A stretch of DNA of 5,584 nucleotides from JAKLIH01 sp964618955 (GCA_964618955.1 CAZUBO010000027.1:1-5584); one strand, 5' to 3'. Counted from the first letter of the stretch, positions 1 through 5,575 are shown. Made by a program: numbers and translations. The notes: generated from the sequence alone by a model not told the origin.

Positions 1-177
1 TACTTCACGTTTGATAACTGGTTTTTTAACCTCTTCATGGTTAATGAATGTTTCTTTGATAGCATCAGTAGTAACATCTTTATTAGAAGATTTTATTACA
101 TCTTTTTTAACAGTTTTCTTGACCATAGTCTTTGATTTGACTGTTTCTTTTTTTGTTGTTGTTTTCTTGGCAGCCAT
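1..177 (-). CDS. rpsI: 30S ribosomal protein S9, N-terminal extension only (partial, runs off the left edge)
   Basis: Fifty-nine codons from an ATG at 177 to the window edge are visible. The peptide begins MAAKKTTTKKETVKSK and is a low-complexity Lys/Thr/Val-rich tail with no recognisable fold. None of the S9 core (the YxGTGRRK-type start) is inside the window. The assignment therefore rests on position: the gene starts 7 nt after the rplM stop, and rplM-rpsI is among the most conserved bacterial gene pairs. Basic disordered N-terminal extensions on S9 are common in CPR bacteria. S9 binds the head of the small subunit, where its C-terminal tail reaches the P-site tRNA. The start has no Shine-Dalgarno; the bases before it are CCAAATT. 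It could instead be another small basic protein, but synteny makes S9 the clear favourite. Confidence 0.78.
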   Translation of the reverse strand, partial: MAAKKTTTKKETVKSKTMVKKTVKKDVIKSSNKDVTTDAIKETFINHEEVKKPVIKREV

Positions 178-184
178 AATTTGG

Positions 185-562
185 TTATTTAACAATTAAA
201 TTTTTTAAACGTTTATCACGTAAGGTATTTTTAGGAAGCATACCCCGAACTACTTCTTTAAAAGTTTTGACGATATCTTTGTCTAATTTATTCTTAAGAG
301 AAAAAGTTTTAGCATTTCCAATGTAACCAGTTCAACGTTGATATTTAACATCAGTTAATTTATTTCCAGTGACTTTAATACCTTTGATATTGATTACAGT
401 TACAATAGTATTACCTAATTTACGAGGTTCGTAATCAGCTGATTCCTTCCCTTGCAATAATACAGCAACTTTACTAGCTAAACGACCTAATGATTGGCCA
501 TCAGCATCTAAAACTACTTCTTTACGAGCTTGATCTTTTTGTAATTCTTTTATCTTGTCCAT
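185..562 (-). CDS. rplM: 50S ribosomal protein L13, with one in-frame UGA read as Trp77
   Basis: L13 is an early-assembling large-subunit protein that binds 23S rRNA. The 125-residue product shows VVLDADGQSLGRLAS near residues 16-30, VTVINIKGIKVTGNKLTD at about 55-72, and VVRGMLPKN at 104-112, all L13 hallmarks. Codon 77 is UGA (332-334), inside the family's 'YYxHTGxxGG' segment. Here it reads KYQR-UGA-TGYIGN, and the frame continues with L13 sequence to a TAA at 185-187. A standard-code annotation would stop at residue 76 and lose the GMLPK motif. UGA falls where other L13s usually have His, so Trp fits better than Gly. The protein is shorter than E. coli L13 (142 aa) because the C-terminal tail after the last helix (the usual AGxxHPHxAQQP) is missing. 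The N-terminal Trp found in many L13s (KWYVVDA) is Glu here. It follows rplQ by 5 nt and has no Shine-Dalgarno. Confidence 0.95.
332..334 (-). other. Recoded UGA codon in rplM (Trp77)
   Basis: In-frame UGA between KYQR and TGYIGN of L13. The frame stays open for a further 48 codons and contains the GMLPK motif. His is usual at this position. Confidence 0.9.
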
Positions 563-567
563 ATTGA

Positions 568-921
568 TTATTTAACTAATTGGATTATTACCATTTGGCT
601 TTTGTCTTTCAATCGACGTTCAGCTAACTTAACGATACGAGTAAAACCACCATTGCGATCTTTGAAGTCTTTGGCTAATTCGTAGTACAACTTATTAGTA
701 GATTTCTTAGGCAAACGAGCTAGAATATATCTATAAGAAGCTAAATCTTGTTTTTTAGCAAAAGAAATCAAACGCTCAACATAGATCTGAGTAGCTTTAG
801 CTCTAGCTGGAGTTGTTTTGATTGTACCATAGGTAATCAAATTGTTGGCTAAGATCTTAACTAAAGCACGGCGTTGATCAGTTTTTAAATGTAAAGTTAT
901 TTTTTTATTTAGATGTTTCAT
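568..921 (-). CDS. rplQ: 50S ribosomal protein L17
   Basis: L17 is a large-subunit protein near the peptide exit tunnel. The 117-residue product matches the family along most of its length: RRALVKILANNLITYGTIKTT at about 17-38 (the 'IxTTxxRAKE' helix region), VERLISFAKK, and the C-terminal GGFTRIVKLAERRLKDKSQM, ending in IIQLVK. The length is close to that of bacterial L17 (116-127 aa in short forms). The N-terminus is unusual. The Arg-rich 'RHRKxGRKLNR' opening is reduced to MKHLNKKITLHLKTDQ, without the usual Gly-Arg pair. The ATG at 921 is the only sensible start; it is preceded by CAATATT with no Shine-Dalgarno and lies 19 nt after the rpoA stop. The rpoA-rplQ pairing is nearly universal in bacteria, which supports the call. 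No Trp codons of either kind occur in it. Confidence 0.96.
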   Translation of the reverse strand: MKHLNKKITLHLKTDQRRALVKILANNLITYGTIKTTPARAKATQIYVERLISFAKKQDLASYRYILARLPKKSTNKLYYELAKDFKDRNGGFTRIVKLAERRLKDKSQMVIIQLVK

Positions 922-940
922 AATATTGTTTTAAAACTAA

Positions 941-1876
941 TTATTTCAAAGATAGTCCTTGGTTGTTTAAAAATTCTTTGAGTTCGTTAAATGATTTGTC
1001 GCCCAAACCTTCAAAACATTGAACCGTATTTTCTTTTTGCTTTAATAACTTCCCTAAAGTTTTGATATTGTTCTCAACTAAGCAGTTGATAACTCTCTTA
1101 GGAAGAGGTAGCTCTTCAACTTTGGTATCAGTATTGAATTCTTCAGTAACAACGACATCTTCGGCTTCAGTATTTTTAGCTTTATCTTTGCCAGATAATT
1201 CATCAGAAATTCAAGCAAAGTGTTGAGCCAAAATATTGGTAGCTTCTTCTAAAGCATCCTTAGGAGTAATTGAACCATCGGTTTCAATCTCGATGATCAA
1301 ACGATTGTAGTCAACTCTACCTTTCAAACGCATATCTTCAGTATCAAGTTTAACACGAGTAACTGGTGAAAAAGCAGAATCAACCAAGATAGTACCAATA
1401 GGGGTTTTGTCATTCTTGGCTTCTTCTTGAGTACGATAGCCAGTTCCCTTTTCGATTGTTAATTCCATTTCAAATTCGGCTTTTTTATCAGTTAAAGTAC
1501 AAATCTTTAAATCTTTGTTTTGAATCTCAACACTAGGATTCTTATCAAAGTCAGAAGCAAAAACTTCTTTTTCACCTTTGACTGACAATACTAAAGTTTG
1601 AGGTTCGTTATTGAATAATTTAACTCTTAAGGTTTTAACATTCAAAACAATATCTAAGACGGATTCTAAGACACCAGAAATCTCACTAAATTCATGGGGA
1701 ACACCTTTAATTTTGATTGCAGTAACAGCTGCACCTTCAATTGAAGAGAGTAAAACTCTTCTTAGAGTATTACCAATAGTAATACCATAATTAGGGTGAA
1801 GGCCCTCTATATCAAACACACCAATGTTTGGATTGGTTGCTTGACGTTGTTTTATTTCGATTGGTAGAGAAATCAT
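941..1876 (-). CDS. rpoA: DNA-directed RNA polymerase alpha subunit, with one in-frame UGA read as Trp222
   Basis: Alpha dimerises to seed RNA polymerase assembly and contacts UP elements and activators. Residues 1-221 are the N-terminal domain, with GITIGNTLRRVLLSSIEGAA at about 30-49, HEFSEISGV, and the RVDYNRLIIEIETDGSITP segment near the end. Codon 222 is UGA (1211-1213), in the last helix after NILAQHFA. The frame then runs through a short acidic linker and a full C-terminal domain (about 253-311) to a TAA at 941-943. The residues E. coli alpha uses for DNA contact are present: R261, N264, G292, K294 and S295 correspond to R265, N268, G296, K298 and S299. A standard-code reading would delete this whole domain, which is strong evidence that UGA is sense. 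The total of 311 residues is normal for alpha (E. coli 329). It follows rpsD after a 31-nt gap made only of A and T. Confidence 0.97.
1211..1213 (-). other. Recoded UGA codon in rpoA (Trp222)
   Basis: In-frame UGA at the end of the alpha N-terminal domain, in a helix position usually held by a hydrophobic residue. The frame continues for 89 more residues and encodes an intact alpha C-terminal domain. Confidence 0.92.
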
Positions 1877-1883
1877 AATTTAT

Positions 1884-1902
1884 TTAATTAAAATTTAATT
1901 AA
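1884..1902. repeat. TTAATTAA inverted/direct repeat in the rpsD-rpoA gap
   Basis: Two copies of the self-complementary octamer TTAATTAA (1884-1891 and 1895-1902) are separated by three bases, inside a 31-nt gap made only of A and T. The same octamer occurs in the rpmJ-rpsM gap (3470-3477) and the rpsM-rpsK gap (3052-3059). In such A/T-rich DNA this may be compositional. Confidence 0.4.
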
Positions 1903-1907
1903 TAATT

Positions 1908-2537
1908 TTAGTGAGAGAAGAACTCAACGATAACTTCAAAGTTAAAAGGAAGATTCAATTCAGACATAACGGGCTCTTTAGCTAAAGTAACAGTTAATTT
2001 TTCACTGTCAATTTTGATAAAAGCAGGAGAACGTTTTTGAATGATAGCTTCTTTTAAATTAGTAAAGTCCTTGATATTTTGAGATTCTTTACGAATAGAG
2101 ATCACATCACCAATCTTTAACATAGTAGAAGGAATAGAATGATGACGAGAATTCAACATAAAATGACCATGATTGATTAATTGTCGTGTTTCTTTTTTGG
2201 ATTTACCAAAACCAGCGCTGAACAAAATATTGTCCATACGTTTTTCTAATATCTTACCTAAATTCTCAGGAGTAGATCCAACTAAACGTTTAGCCTTCTT
2301 GAAGATATTCTCTAATTGACTTTCATTAACACCATAGAACAATTTAACTTTTTGTTTTTCAAATAATTGTTTTTGGAAGTTAGACATAGAACGTTTGTAT
2401 TGTCTTTTTTGTTTGGTGCCACCAGGTGGATAAGGTCGTTTATTTAAAATACAACCGTCAGAATTACATTTCTCACCTTTTAAGAATAACTTTTGAGCGT
2501 AAGCACGACATTTTTTACATTTTGCTTGTATAATCAT
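1908..2537 (-). CDS. rpsD: 30S ribosomal protein S4, zinc-binding (C+) form
   Basis: S4 is a primary 16S rRNA binder that nucleates small-subunit assembly. The product has 209 residues. The N-terminus carries four cysteines (7, 10, 24, 29) spaced C-x2-C-x13-C-x4-C, the zinc-binding layout of T. thermophilus-type S4, followed by KRPYPPGG. Next come KVKLFYGVNE, then the S4 RNA-binding domain at about 93-155 with RMDNILFSAGFGKSKKE, RQLINHGHFMLN and KIGDVISIR. The C-terminus, NFEVIVEFFSH, corresponds to the family's 'IVEFYSR'. The start is slightly short: MIIQAKC replaces the usual MARYxGPxC, and an in-frame TAA lies just upstream, so no longer start is possible. In E. coli, S4 represses its own operon; no such site is evident here. 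Its place between rpsK and rpoA is unlike Firmicutes and Mollicutes, which usually keep rpsD elsewhere. Confidence 0.97.
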   Translation of the reverse strand: MIIQAKCKKCRAYAQKLFLKGEKCNSDGCILNKRPYPPGGTKQKRQYKRSMSNFQKQLFEKQKVKLFYGVNESQLENIFKKAKRLVGSTPENLGKILEKRMDNILFSAGFGKSKKETRQLINHGHFMLNSRHHSIPSTMLKIGDVISIRKESQNIKDFTNLKEAIIQKRSPAFIKIDSEKLTVTLAKEPVMSELNLPFNFEVIVEFFSH

Positions 2538-2571
2538 TTTAGAAATTTATCAAATAAAATTAAATTAAGTA

Positions 2572-3036
2572 TTAAACACGACGAGCCTTAGGAGGACGAA
2601 CACCATTGTGAGGGATTGGAGTAACGTCTAAAACTGAATAGACATTTAAACCAGATTGCCCACCCATGTTTATCAATGTTCTCAAAGCAGTTTCGCGACC
2701 ACGGCCAATGCCTTTCATTCTGACTTCAACATTTAATGGCAAATTCTTTCTAATCTTTTCGATTAAAGTCTCAGCGACTTTTGAAGCAGCGAAAGGAGTT
2801 GACTTCTTGGTACCCTTAAAACCAATAGCACCGGAAGAAGTAGTAGAAATGACATTACCCTTCTCATCAGTAGCTTGGATAATAGTATTGTTGAAAGATG
2901 AATTAATAAAAATAATACCTTTCTTGGCTTGTTTTAAAAATTCATTCTCCTTACCTTCGGTTTTTTTGATTGTGGAGTTTATTTGTTCTGCTTCTTCAGT
3001 GTTTGAAGCTTTAGAAATAATTCTAATTTTTCCCAT
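2572..3036 (-). CDS. rpsK: 30S ribosomal protein S11, with N-terminal extension and a small loop insertion
   Basis: S11 sits in the small-subunit platform near the E site. The 154-residue product contains SSFNNTIIQATDEKGNVIST, GFKGTKKSTPFAASKVAE, MKGIGRGRETALRTL, and the near-invariant end DVTPIPHNGVRPPKARRV. It exceeds the 129 residues of E. coli S11 for two reasons. There is an extension of about 25 residues at the N-terminus (MGKIRIISKASNTEEAEQ...). There is also an insertion of about four residues (INMGGQSGLNVYS) just before the DVTP motif. The Trp found in many S11s (GNALGWATAG) is Thr here (GNVISTTSSG). The first ATG is used; the bases before it are GTAACT with no Shine-Dalgarno. It lies 25 nt after rpsM, within the operon. 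Confidence 0.97.
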   Translation of the reverse strand: MGKIRIISKASNTEEAEQINSTIKKTEGKENEFLKQAKKGIIFINSSFNNTIIQATDEKGNVISTTSSGAIGFKGTKKSTPFAASKVAETLIEKIRKNLPLNVEVRMKGIGRGRETALRTLINMGGQSGLNVYSVLDVTPIPHNGVRPPKARRV

Positions 3037-3061
3037 AGTTACAAATTAATATTAATTAAGG

Positions 3062-3451
3062 CTATTTAGCTGTAGCAGCTTTAGCTCTTCCGGAACCAAC
3101 AGACTTACGAACGTTACCTCTAACGGTACGAGTATTAGTCTTGGTTCTTTGACCGCGAACCGGAAGATGACGAGAATGACGATTACCACGATAGGATCCA
3201 ATGTTGATCAAACGGGTTACATTCTTTCGAATATCTCTTCGTAATTCGTTTTCGACGTTGAAATGTTTTTCAATATAGTCTTGAATCTTTTTGAGTTCCT
3301 CAGAAGTTATGTCTTTAGTACGAATGTTCTCATCGATTTTCAAGTCAGCTAATATCTTCTTGGCTAAAGGAATACCTACGCCATAGATATAGGGTAAAGA
3401 ATATGCAATTTTTTTTGTATCAGGTATAGTAATACCAAAGATTCTGGCCAT
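3062..3451 (-). CDS. rpsM: 30S ribosomal protein S13
   Basis: S13 sits in the head of the small subunit and contacts P-site tRNA and the central inter-subunit bridge. The 129-residue product has the helix-two-turn-helix segment with YIYGVGIPLAKKILADLKI at about 21-39, DITSEELKKIQDYIE, and the strongly conserved stretch NIGSYRGNRHSRHLPVRGQR leading to TKTNTRTVRGNVRKS. The tail is basic and Ala/Lys-rich, as expected. It is the only gene here ending in UAG, and an in-frame UAA follows one codon later (3056-3058). No Shine-Dalgarno is present; the start is preceded by GATATATT. It follows rpmJ by 26 nt, the usual rpmJ-rpsM order. Confidence 0.98.
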   Translation of the reverse strand: MARIFGITIPDTKKIAYSLPYIYGVGIPLAKKILADLKIDENIRTKDITSEELKKIQDYIEKHFNVENELRRDIRKNVTRLINIGSYRGNRHSRHLPVRGQRTKTNTRTVRGNVRKSVGSGRAKAATAK

Positions 3452-3477
3452 AATATATCAAATTTAAAATTAATTAA

Positions 3478-3594
3478 TTAACCTTGACGCTGTTTGTGTT
3501 TTTTGGTTTTGCTACAAATAACTCAAACTCTACCTTTACGACGAATGGTTTTACAGGCTGAACAGATTTTTTTTACAGATGCTTTGACTTTCAT
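3478..3594 (-). CDS. rpmJ: 50S ribosomal protein L36, with one in-frame UGA read as Trp24
   Basis: This short gene is missed by standard-code ORF finding because codon 24 is UGA (3523-3525). Read through, it gives exactly 38 residues, the canonical L36 length: MKVKASVKKICSACKTIRRK at the start and a C-terminus ending KKHKQRQG, then TAA. The zinc-ribbon ligands C11, C14, C27 and H33 are all in place, and two of them lie after the UGA. The context is KGRV-UGA-VICSK. Other L36 proteins have Tyr or Arg at this position (GRVYVIC in T. thermophilus, GVIRVIC in E. coli), so an aromatic Trp is easy to accept and Gly is not. L36 helps fold 23S rRNA late in 50S assembly. It lies 93 nt after infA and 26 nt before rpsM, in the standard infA-rpmJ-rpsM order. 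The start is preceded by AATAAA without a Shine-Dalgarno. Confidence 0.96.
3523..3525 (-). other. Recoded UGA codon in rpmJ (Trp24)
   Basis: In-frame UGA within L36. Conserved family residues, including zinc ligands C27 and H33, follow it in the same frame. The aligned position is Tyr or Arg in well-known L36 proteins. Confidence 0.9.
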
Positions 3595-3635
3595 TTTATT
3601 GTGTTTAATATTTACTAAATTAGTGACAAAAATTC

Positions 3636-3655
3636 TTAGACCATCGCTGGTTTAA
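3636..3655 (-). repeat. Stem-loop with a GNRA (GCGA) tetraloop upstream of rpmJ
   Basis: On the minus strand, TTAAACCA pairs with TGGTCTAA around the loop GCGA: seven pairs and one A-C mismatch. It abuts the A/T stem-loop at 3656-3686 with no base between them. It holds most of the G/C bases in an otherwise A/T-rich gap and ends 41 nt before the rpmJ start. It could be a leader or processing element for the mRNA downstream of infA; no known family is recognised. Confidence 0.5.
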
Positions 3656-3686
3656 TTTTAATATTTTGAATTTAAAAGTATTAAAA
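3656..3686 (-). repeat. A/T-only stem-loop directly after the infA stop codon
   Basis: Read on the minus strand, TTTTAATA then a bulged C then TTTT pairs with AAAA then TATTAAAA across the six-base loop AAATTC. That is twelve base pairs with one bulge. It begins one base after the infA stop codon. It has no G/C in its stem and no following T-run, so it is a weak candidate for an intrinsic terminator. It could act as an mRNA 3'-end or processing structure, or be a chance product of A/T-rich DNA. Confidence 0.5.
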
Positions 3687-3687
3687 A

Positions 3688-3918
3688 TTAATAACGATAG
3701 ACTATTCTACCTCTCTTTTGGTCGTAGGGAGTCATCTCGACAGCTACTTTATCTCCGACAAGAATTTTTATAAAGTTCATTCTCATCTTACCAGATAAAT
3801 AGGCCAGAATAACCCTACCATCTTCTAGTTCTACTTTGAAATTAGCAGATGGTAACGATTCGGTTACGACGCCATCCAATCGGGTGGTGTCATTTTCAGT
3901 TGTATTTTGTGTTTCCAT
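3688..3918 (-). CDS. infA: Translation initiation factor IF-1
   Basis: IF-1 binds the A site of the 30S subunit during initiation. The 76-residue product is an OB-fold protein close to the E. coli factor (72 aa). It has GVVTESLPSANFKVELEDGR, the near-invariant LSGKMRMNFIKILVGDKV at about 41-58, and the C-terminal VEMTPYDQKRGRIVYRY. The N-terminus has a short Thr/Asn-rich extension (METQNTTENDTTR). It ends with TAA. It starts 33 nt after the membrane-protein gene. A promoter-like sequence overlaps the end of that gene (see 3931-3959), so infA may have its own near-leaderless start. In many bacteria infA is preceded by adk and map; here those genes are replaced by a membrane-protein gene. Confidence 0.98.
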   Translation of the reverse strand: METQNTTENDTTRLDGVVTESLPSANFKVELEDGRVILAYLSGKMRMNFIKILVGDKVAVEMTPYDQKRGRIVYRY

Positions 3919-3930
3919 AATATGTTTTAT

Positions 3931-3959
3931 ATATTACTACAAAAAGTTCAATTAGTCAA
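3931..3959 (-). promoter_or_regulatory. Possible infA promoter overlapping the end of the membrane-protein gene
   Basis: A -35-like TTGACT (3959-3954) covers part of the last two sense codons and the first base of the stop codon of the upstream gene. A 17-nt spacer and a -10-like TAATAT (3936-3931) follow. The expected start near 3924 would leave only about five or six bases before the infA ATG at 3918. The -10 matches consensus at four of six positions, in A/T-rich DNA, so this is tentative. Confidence 0.45.
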
Positions 3960-5499
3960 TACCTAGATTGATTTTGTTCAAAGTTGTTGGAATTTGAGTA
4001 CTTCAGATAGGATAGAGTTTGATATTGACTTTTTCGATAGCTGGATTGGTCGATAAGAGCTTTTTGACTTCAACAAGACTTTTACCCTTGATTGCATTGA
4101 TGATTTCAATGCTTTCGATATTCTTCTTAGTAGGATATTTGATTAAAGTATTGACCAAAATCTGATTCTTTTTGTCATCAAGCTTGATGCTAGCAATATT
4201 CTCAGTGAAAGCACCATAGAGTTCTTCACCATCTTTTAATTCTTTTTTAGCATTAGTTTGAATTAAAGTGTTATAGTCATCTTTTGAAAAAGCAATAGTT
4301 TTCATTTCGCCAGTAATTTTAGCTGTGAACTTTAATTTGCTATCCCCTTCCTTAGTTCCGCCAAAATCAACTTTCAAAACTTTAGTAACTATAGAATCTT
4401 TAAAAGTTTTCTCATGAGATTGAATTTGAGATTTCAATTCTTCAGAGAATTGAGCTTCCAAAACATCCATGGCAACTTTACTAGCATTCTTTAAATCAAT
4501 TGGAGACACAACAGTAGACTGACCATCAGTACCACCAGCAAACTTTTCTTTGCTATCAGCATAGAAGCCATTAAAACGATCGGTACCTTTAAAGCCAGGG
4601 ATGGTAAAACGACCAGCACTGATATTGTATCCGACGCCATTCTCTGAAGCAGTAACATTAGCTTGAATTGAGGATGGAACAATCTCACCGTTCTTCAAAC
4701 TAGCACCAGGAACAGTAACCCTGGAATCTAGTTTAAAAATTAAACCATCAGCAGATTCAAAACGAGTATTTTGAACTAGAATTTGAGAAGAAGTGTTATA
4801 GGCATTATATATAGTAATCTTGCCTTTAGCTTTGGCTCCACCATTGACTTTGCCAGTAGCATCAAATTCTTTAGTAACAGTCTTGTTAATTTTAATTAAT
4901 CTTCCAGGGACTACATTCTTAGGATAATCAGGAGTTTTGATATTAGAATCAATTAAAATGTTACCAGTATAATCAATATTCCCCTTCTGAGTATTGATAC
5001 TAACAGTAGCACTGTTAAAAGCAAAAGTTAAAGCCGCAAAAGAAATGCCAACAAATAGAAGAGCGATACCTATAGTAATTAATAATTTCTTTTTGAATGA
5101 AAGACCAGAAGAATTCTTAATTTTTGTACGAGGTTCTTTGACTTTCTTAGGTTTAGCCACTTTAGCTACTTTATCGCGTTTGAAAAATGCAAAAAACTTT
5201 TTAGCTTTTTTTGCTTTTTTGGCTGGCTTCTTAGTAACGATTTCATTATCATCAGCATCAACTTCAATCTCTTCAACGATCTCTTCGTATTCTTCATCGT
5301 CATTTAAAATCTCCGGTTCTTCTTTAGGAACTGTTTTCATTCTTGGCATAGTACCAAACTTCTCTTTACGAATAGGAATTTGATAAGTTTTTTGCTTTAC
5401 AGAATCCTCTTCTTCTTCCTCTTCTTCTACAATTTGAGAGGGAGAAACAATATCAAAATACAATTCGTCATTAGGGCTATTTTTCTTTTGCTTAGGCAC
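3952..5499 (-). CDS. CPR-type single-pass membrane protein with baseplate J/gp47-like extracellular region
   Basis: The product has 515 residues, with UGA read as Trp499. Residues 1-135 form a charged, probably disordered cytoplasmic tail: an acidic run at about 25-32, an acidic patch at 65-85, and Lys-rich blocks at 90-125. A single membrane helix follows at about 139-161 (LLITIGIALLFVGISFAALT), preceded by KKK, so the C-terminal part should lie outside the cell. The outer part has KGKITIYNAYN at about 226-236, TRFESADGLIFKLDSRVTVP at 245-264, and GYNISAGRFTIPGFKGTDRF at 290-309. I recognise this pattern from proteins annotated 'baseplate J-like' in many CPR genomes; their true function is unknown. 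The start is GTG at 5499: an in-frame TAA lies upstream, and the next ATG would be residue 51. It has a consensus promoter and no Shine-Dalgarno. The last 16 residues follow the UGA and end at TAA. Confidence 0.85.
4003..4005 (-). other. Recoded UGA codon in the membrane-protein gene (Trp499)
   Basis: In-frame UGA in the context KLYPI-UGA-STQIP, followed by 16 more residues and TAA. From memory, related CPR proteins end in a 'PFWV..(V/I)P....KI.I' pattern, which places a conserved Trp exactly here. Confidence 0.88.
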
Positions 5500-5539
5500 G
5501 GTAAATTTTTTAAATTGCTTTTGTTAAAGTTTAAATCAT

Positions 5540-5575
5540 TAATATAATTATATAAAACTATATGATAATTGTCAA
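5540..5575 (-). promoter_or_regulatory. Consensus sigma70-type promoter for the membrane-protein gene
   Basis: A perfect -35 box TTGACA (5575-5570), a 17-nt spacer, and a perfect -10 box TATAAT (5552-5547) read leftwards. The expected transcription start is near 5540, giving a leader of about 40 nt before the GTG at 5499. The surrounding DNA is very A/T-rich, but both hexamers match exactly with ideal spacing. Confidence 0.88.

Noticed and set aside
2666..3049. Plus-strand open frames such as 2666-3049, 4994-5383 and 11-199
   Set aside because: They lie antisense to well-supported genes (S11, the membrane protein, S9/L13), match no family and have no start signals; they are shadows of the minus-strand genes.
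3656..3686. Intrinsic terminator after infA
   Set aside because: The stem is only A/T and no T-run follows on the transcribed strand, so it is not a convincing terminator; recorded as a stem-loop only.
4491..4688. Short minus-strand frame inside the membrane-protein gene
   Set aside because: It is an alternative frame of the 515-residue gene, with a composition that suggests no real protein.
185..5499. UGA read as glycine (the Gracilibacteria/Absconditabacteria code)
   Set aside because: Under that code UGA should be frequent and replace part of the conserved Gly codons. Here there is one UGA per affected gene, conserved Gly sites are all GGN, none of the four UGA positions is a known Gly site, and Trp would otherwise be entirely absent from ten proteins. 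A tRNA search would settle it.
185..5499. The UGAs as true stops, giving truncated or broken rplM, rpoA, rpmJ and membrane-protein genes
   Set aside because: Four independent nonsense mutations in otherwise intact genes, three of them core ribosome or RNA polymerase genes, each with conserved sequence continuing in frame to a UAA, are not credible.
185..5499. Selenocysteine or programmed read-through at UGA
   Set aside because: No SECIS-like structure is apparent, none of these families is a selenoprotein, and the same behaviour in four unrelated genes points to general reassignment.
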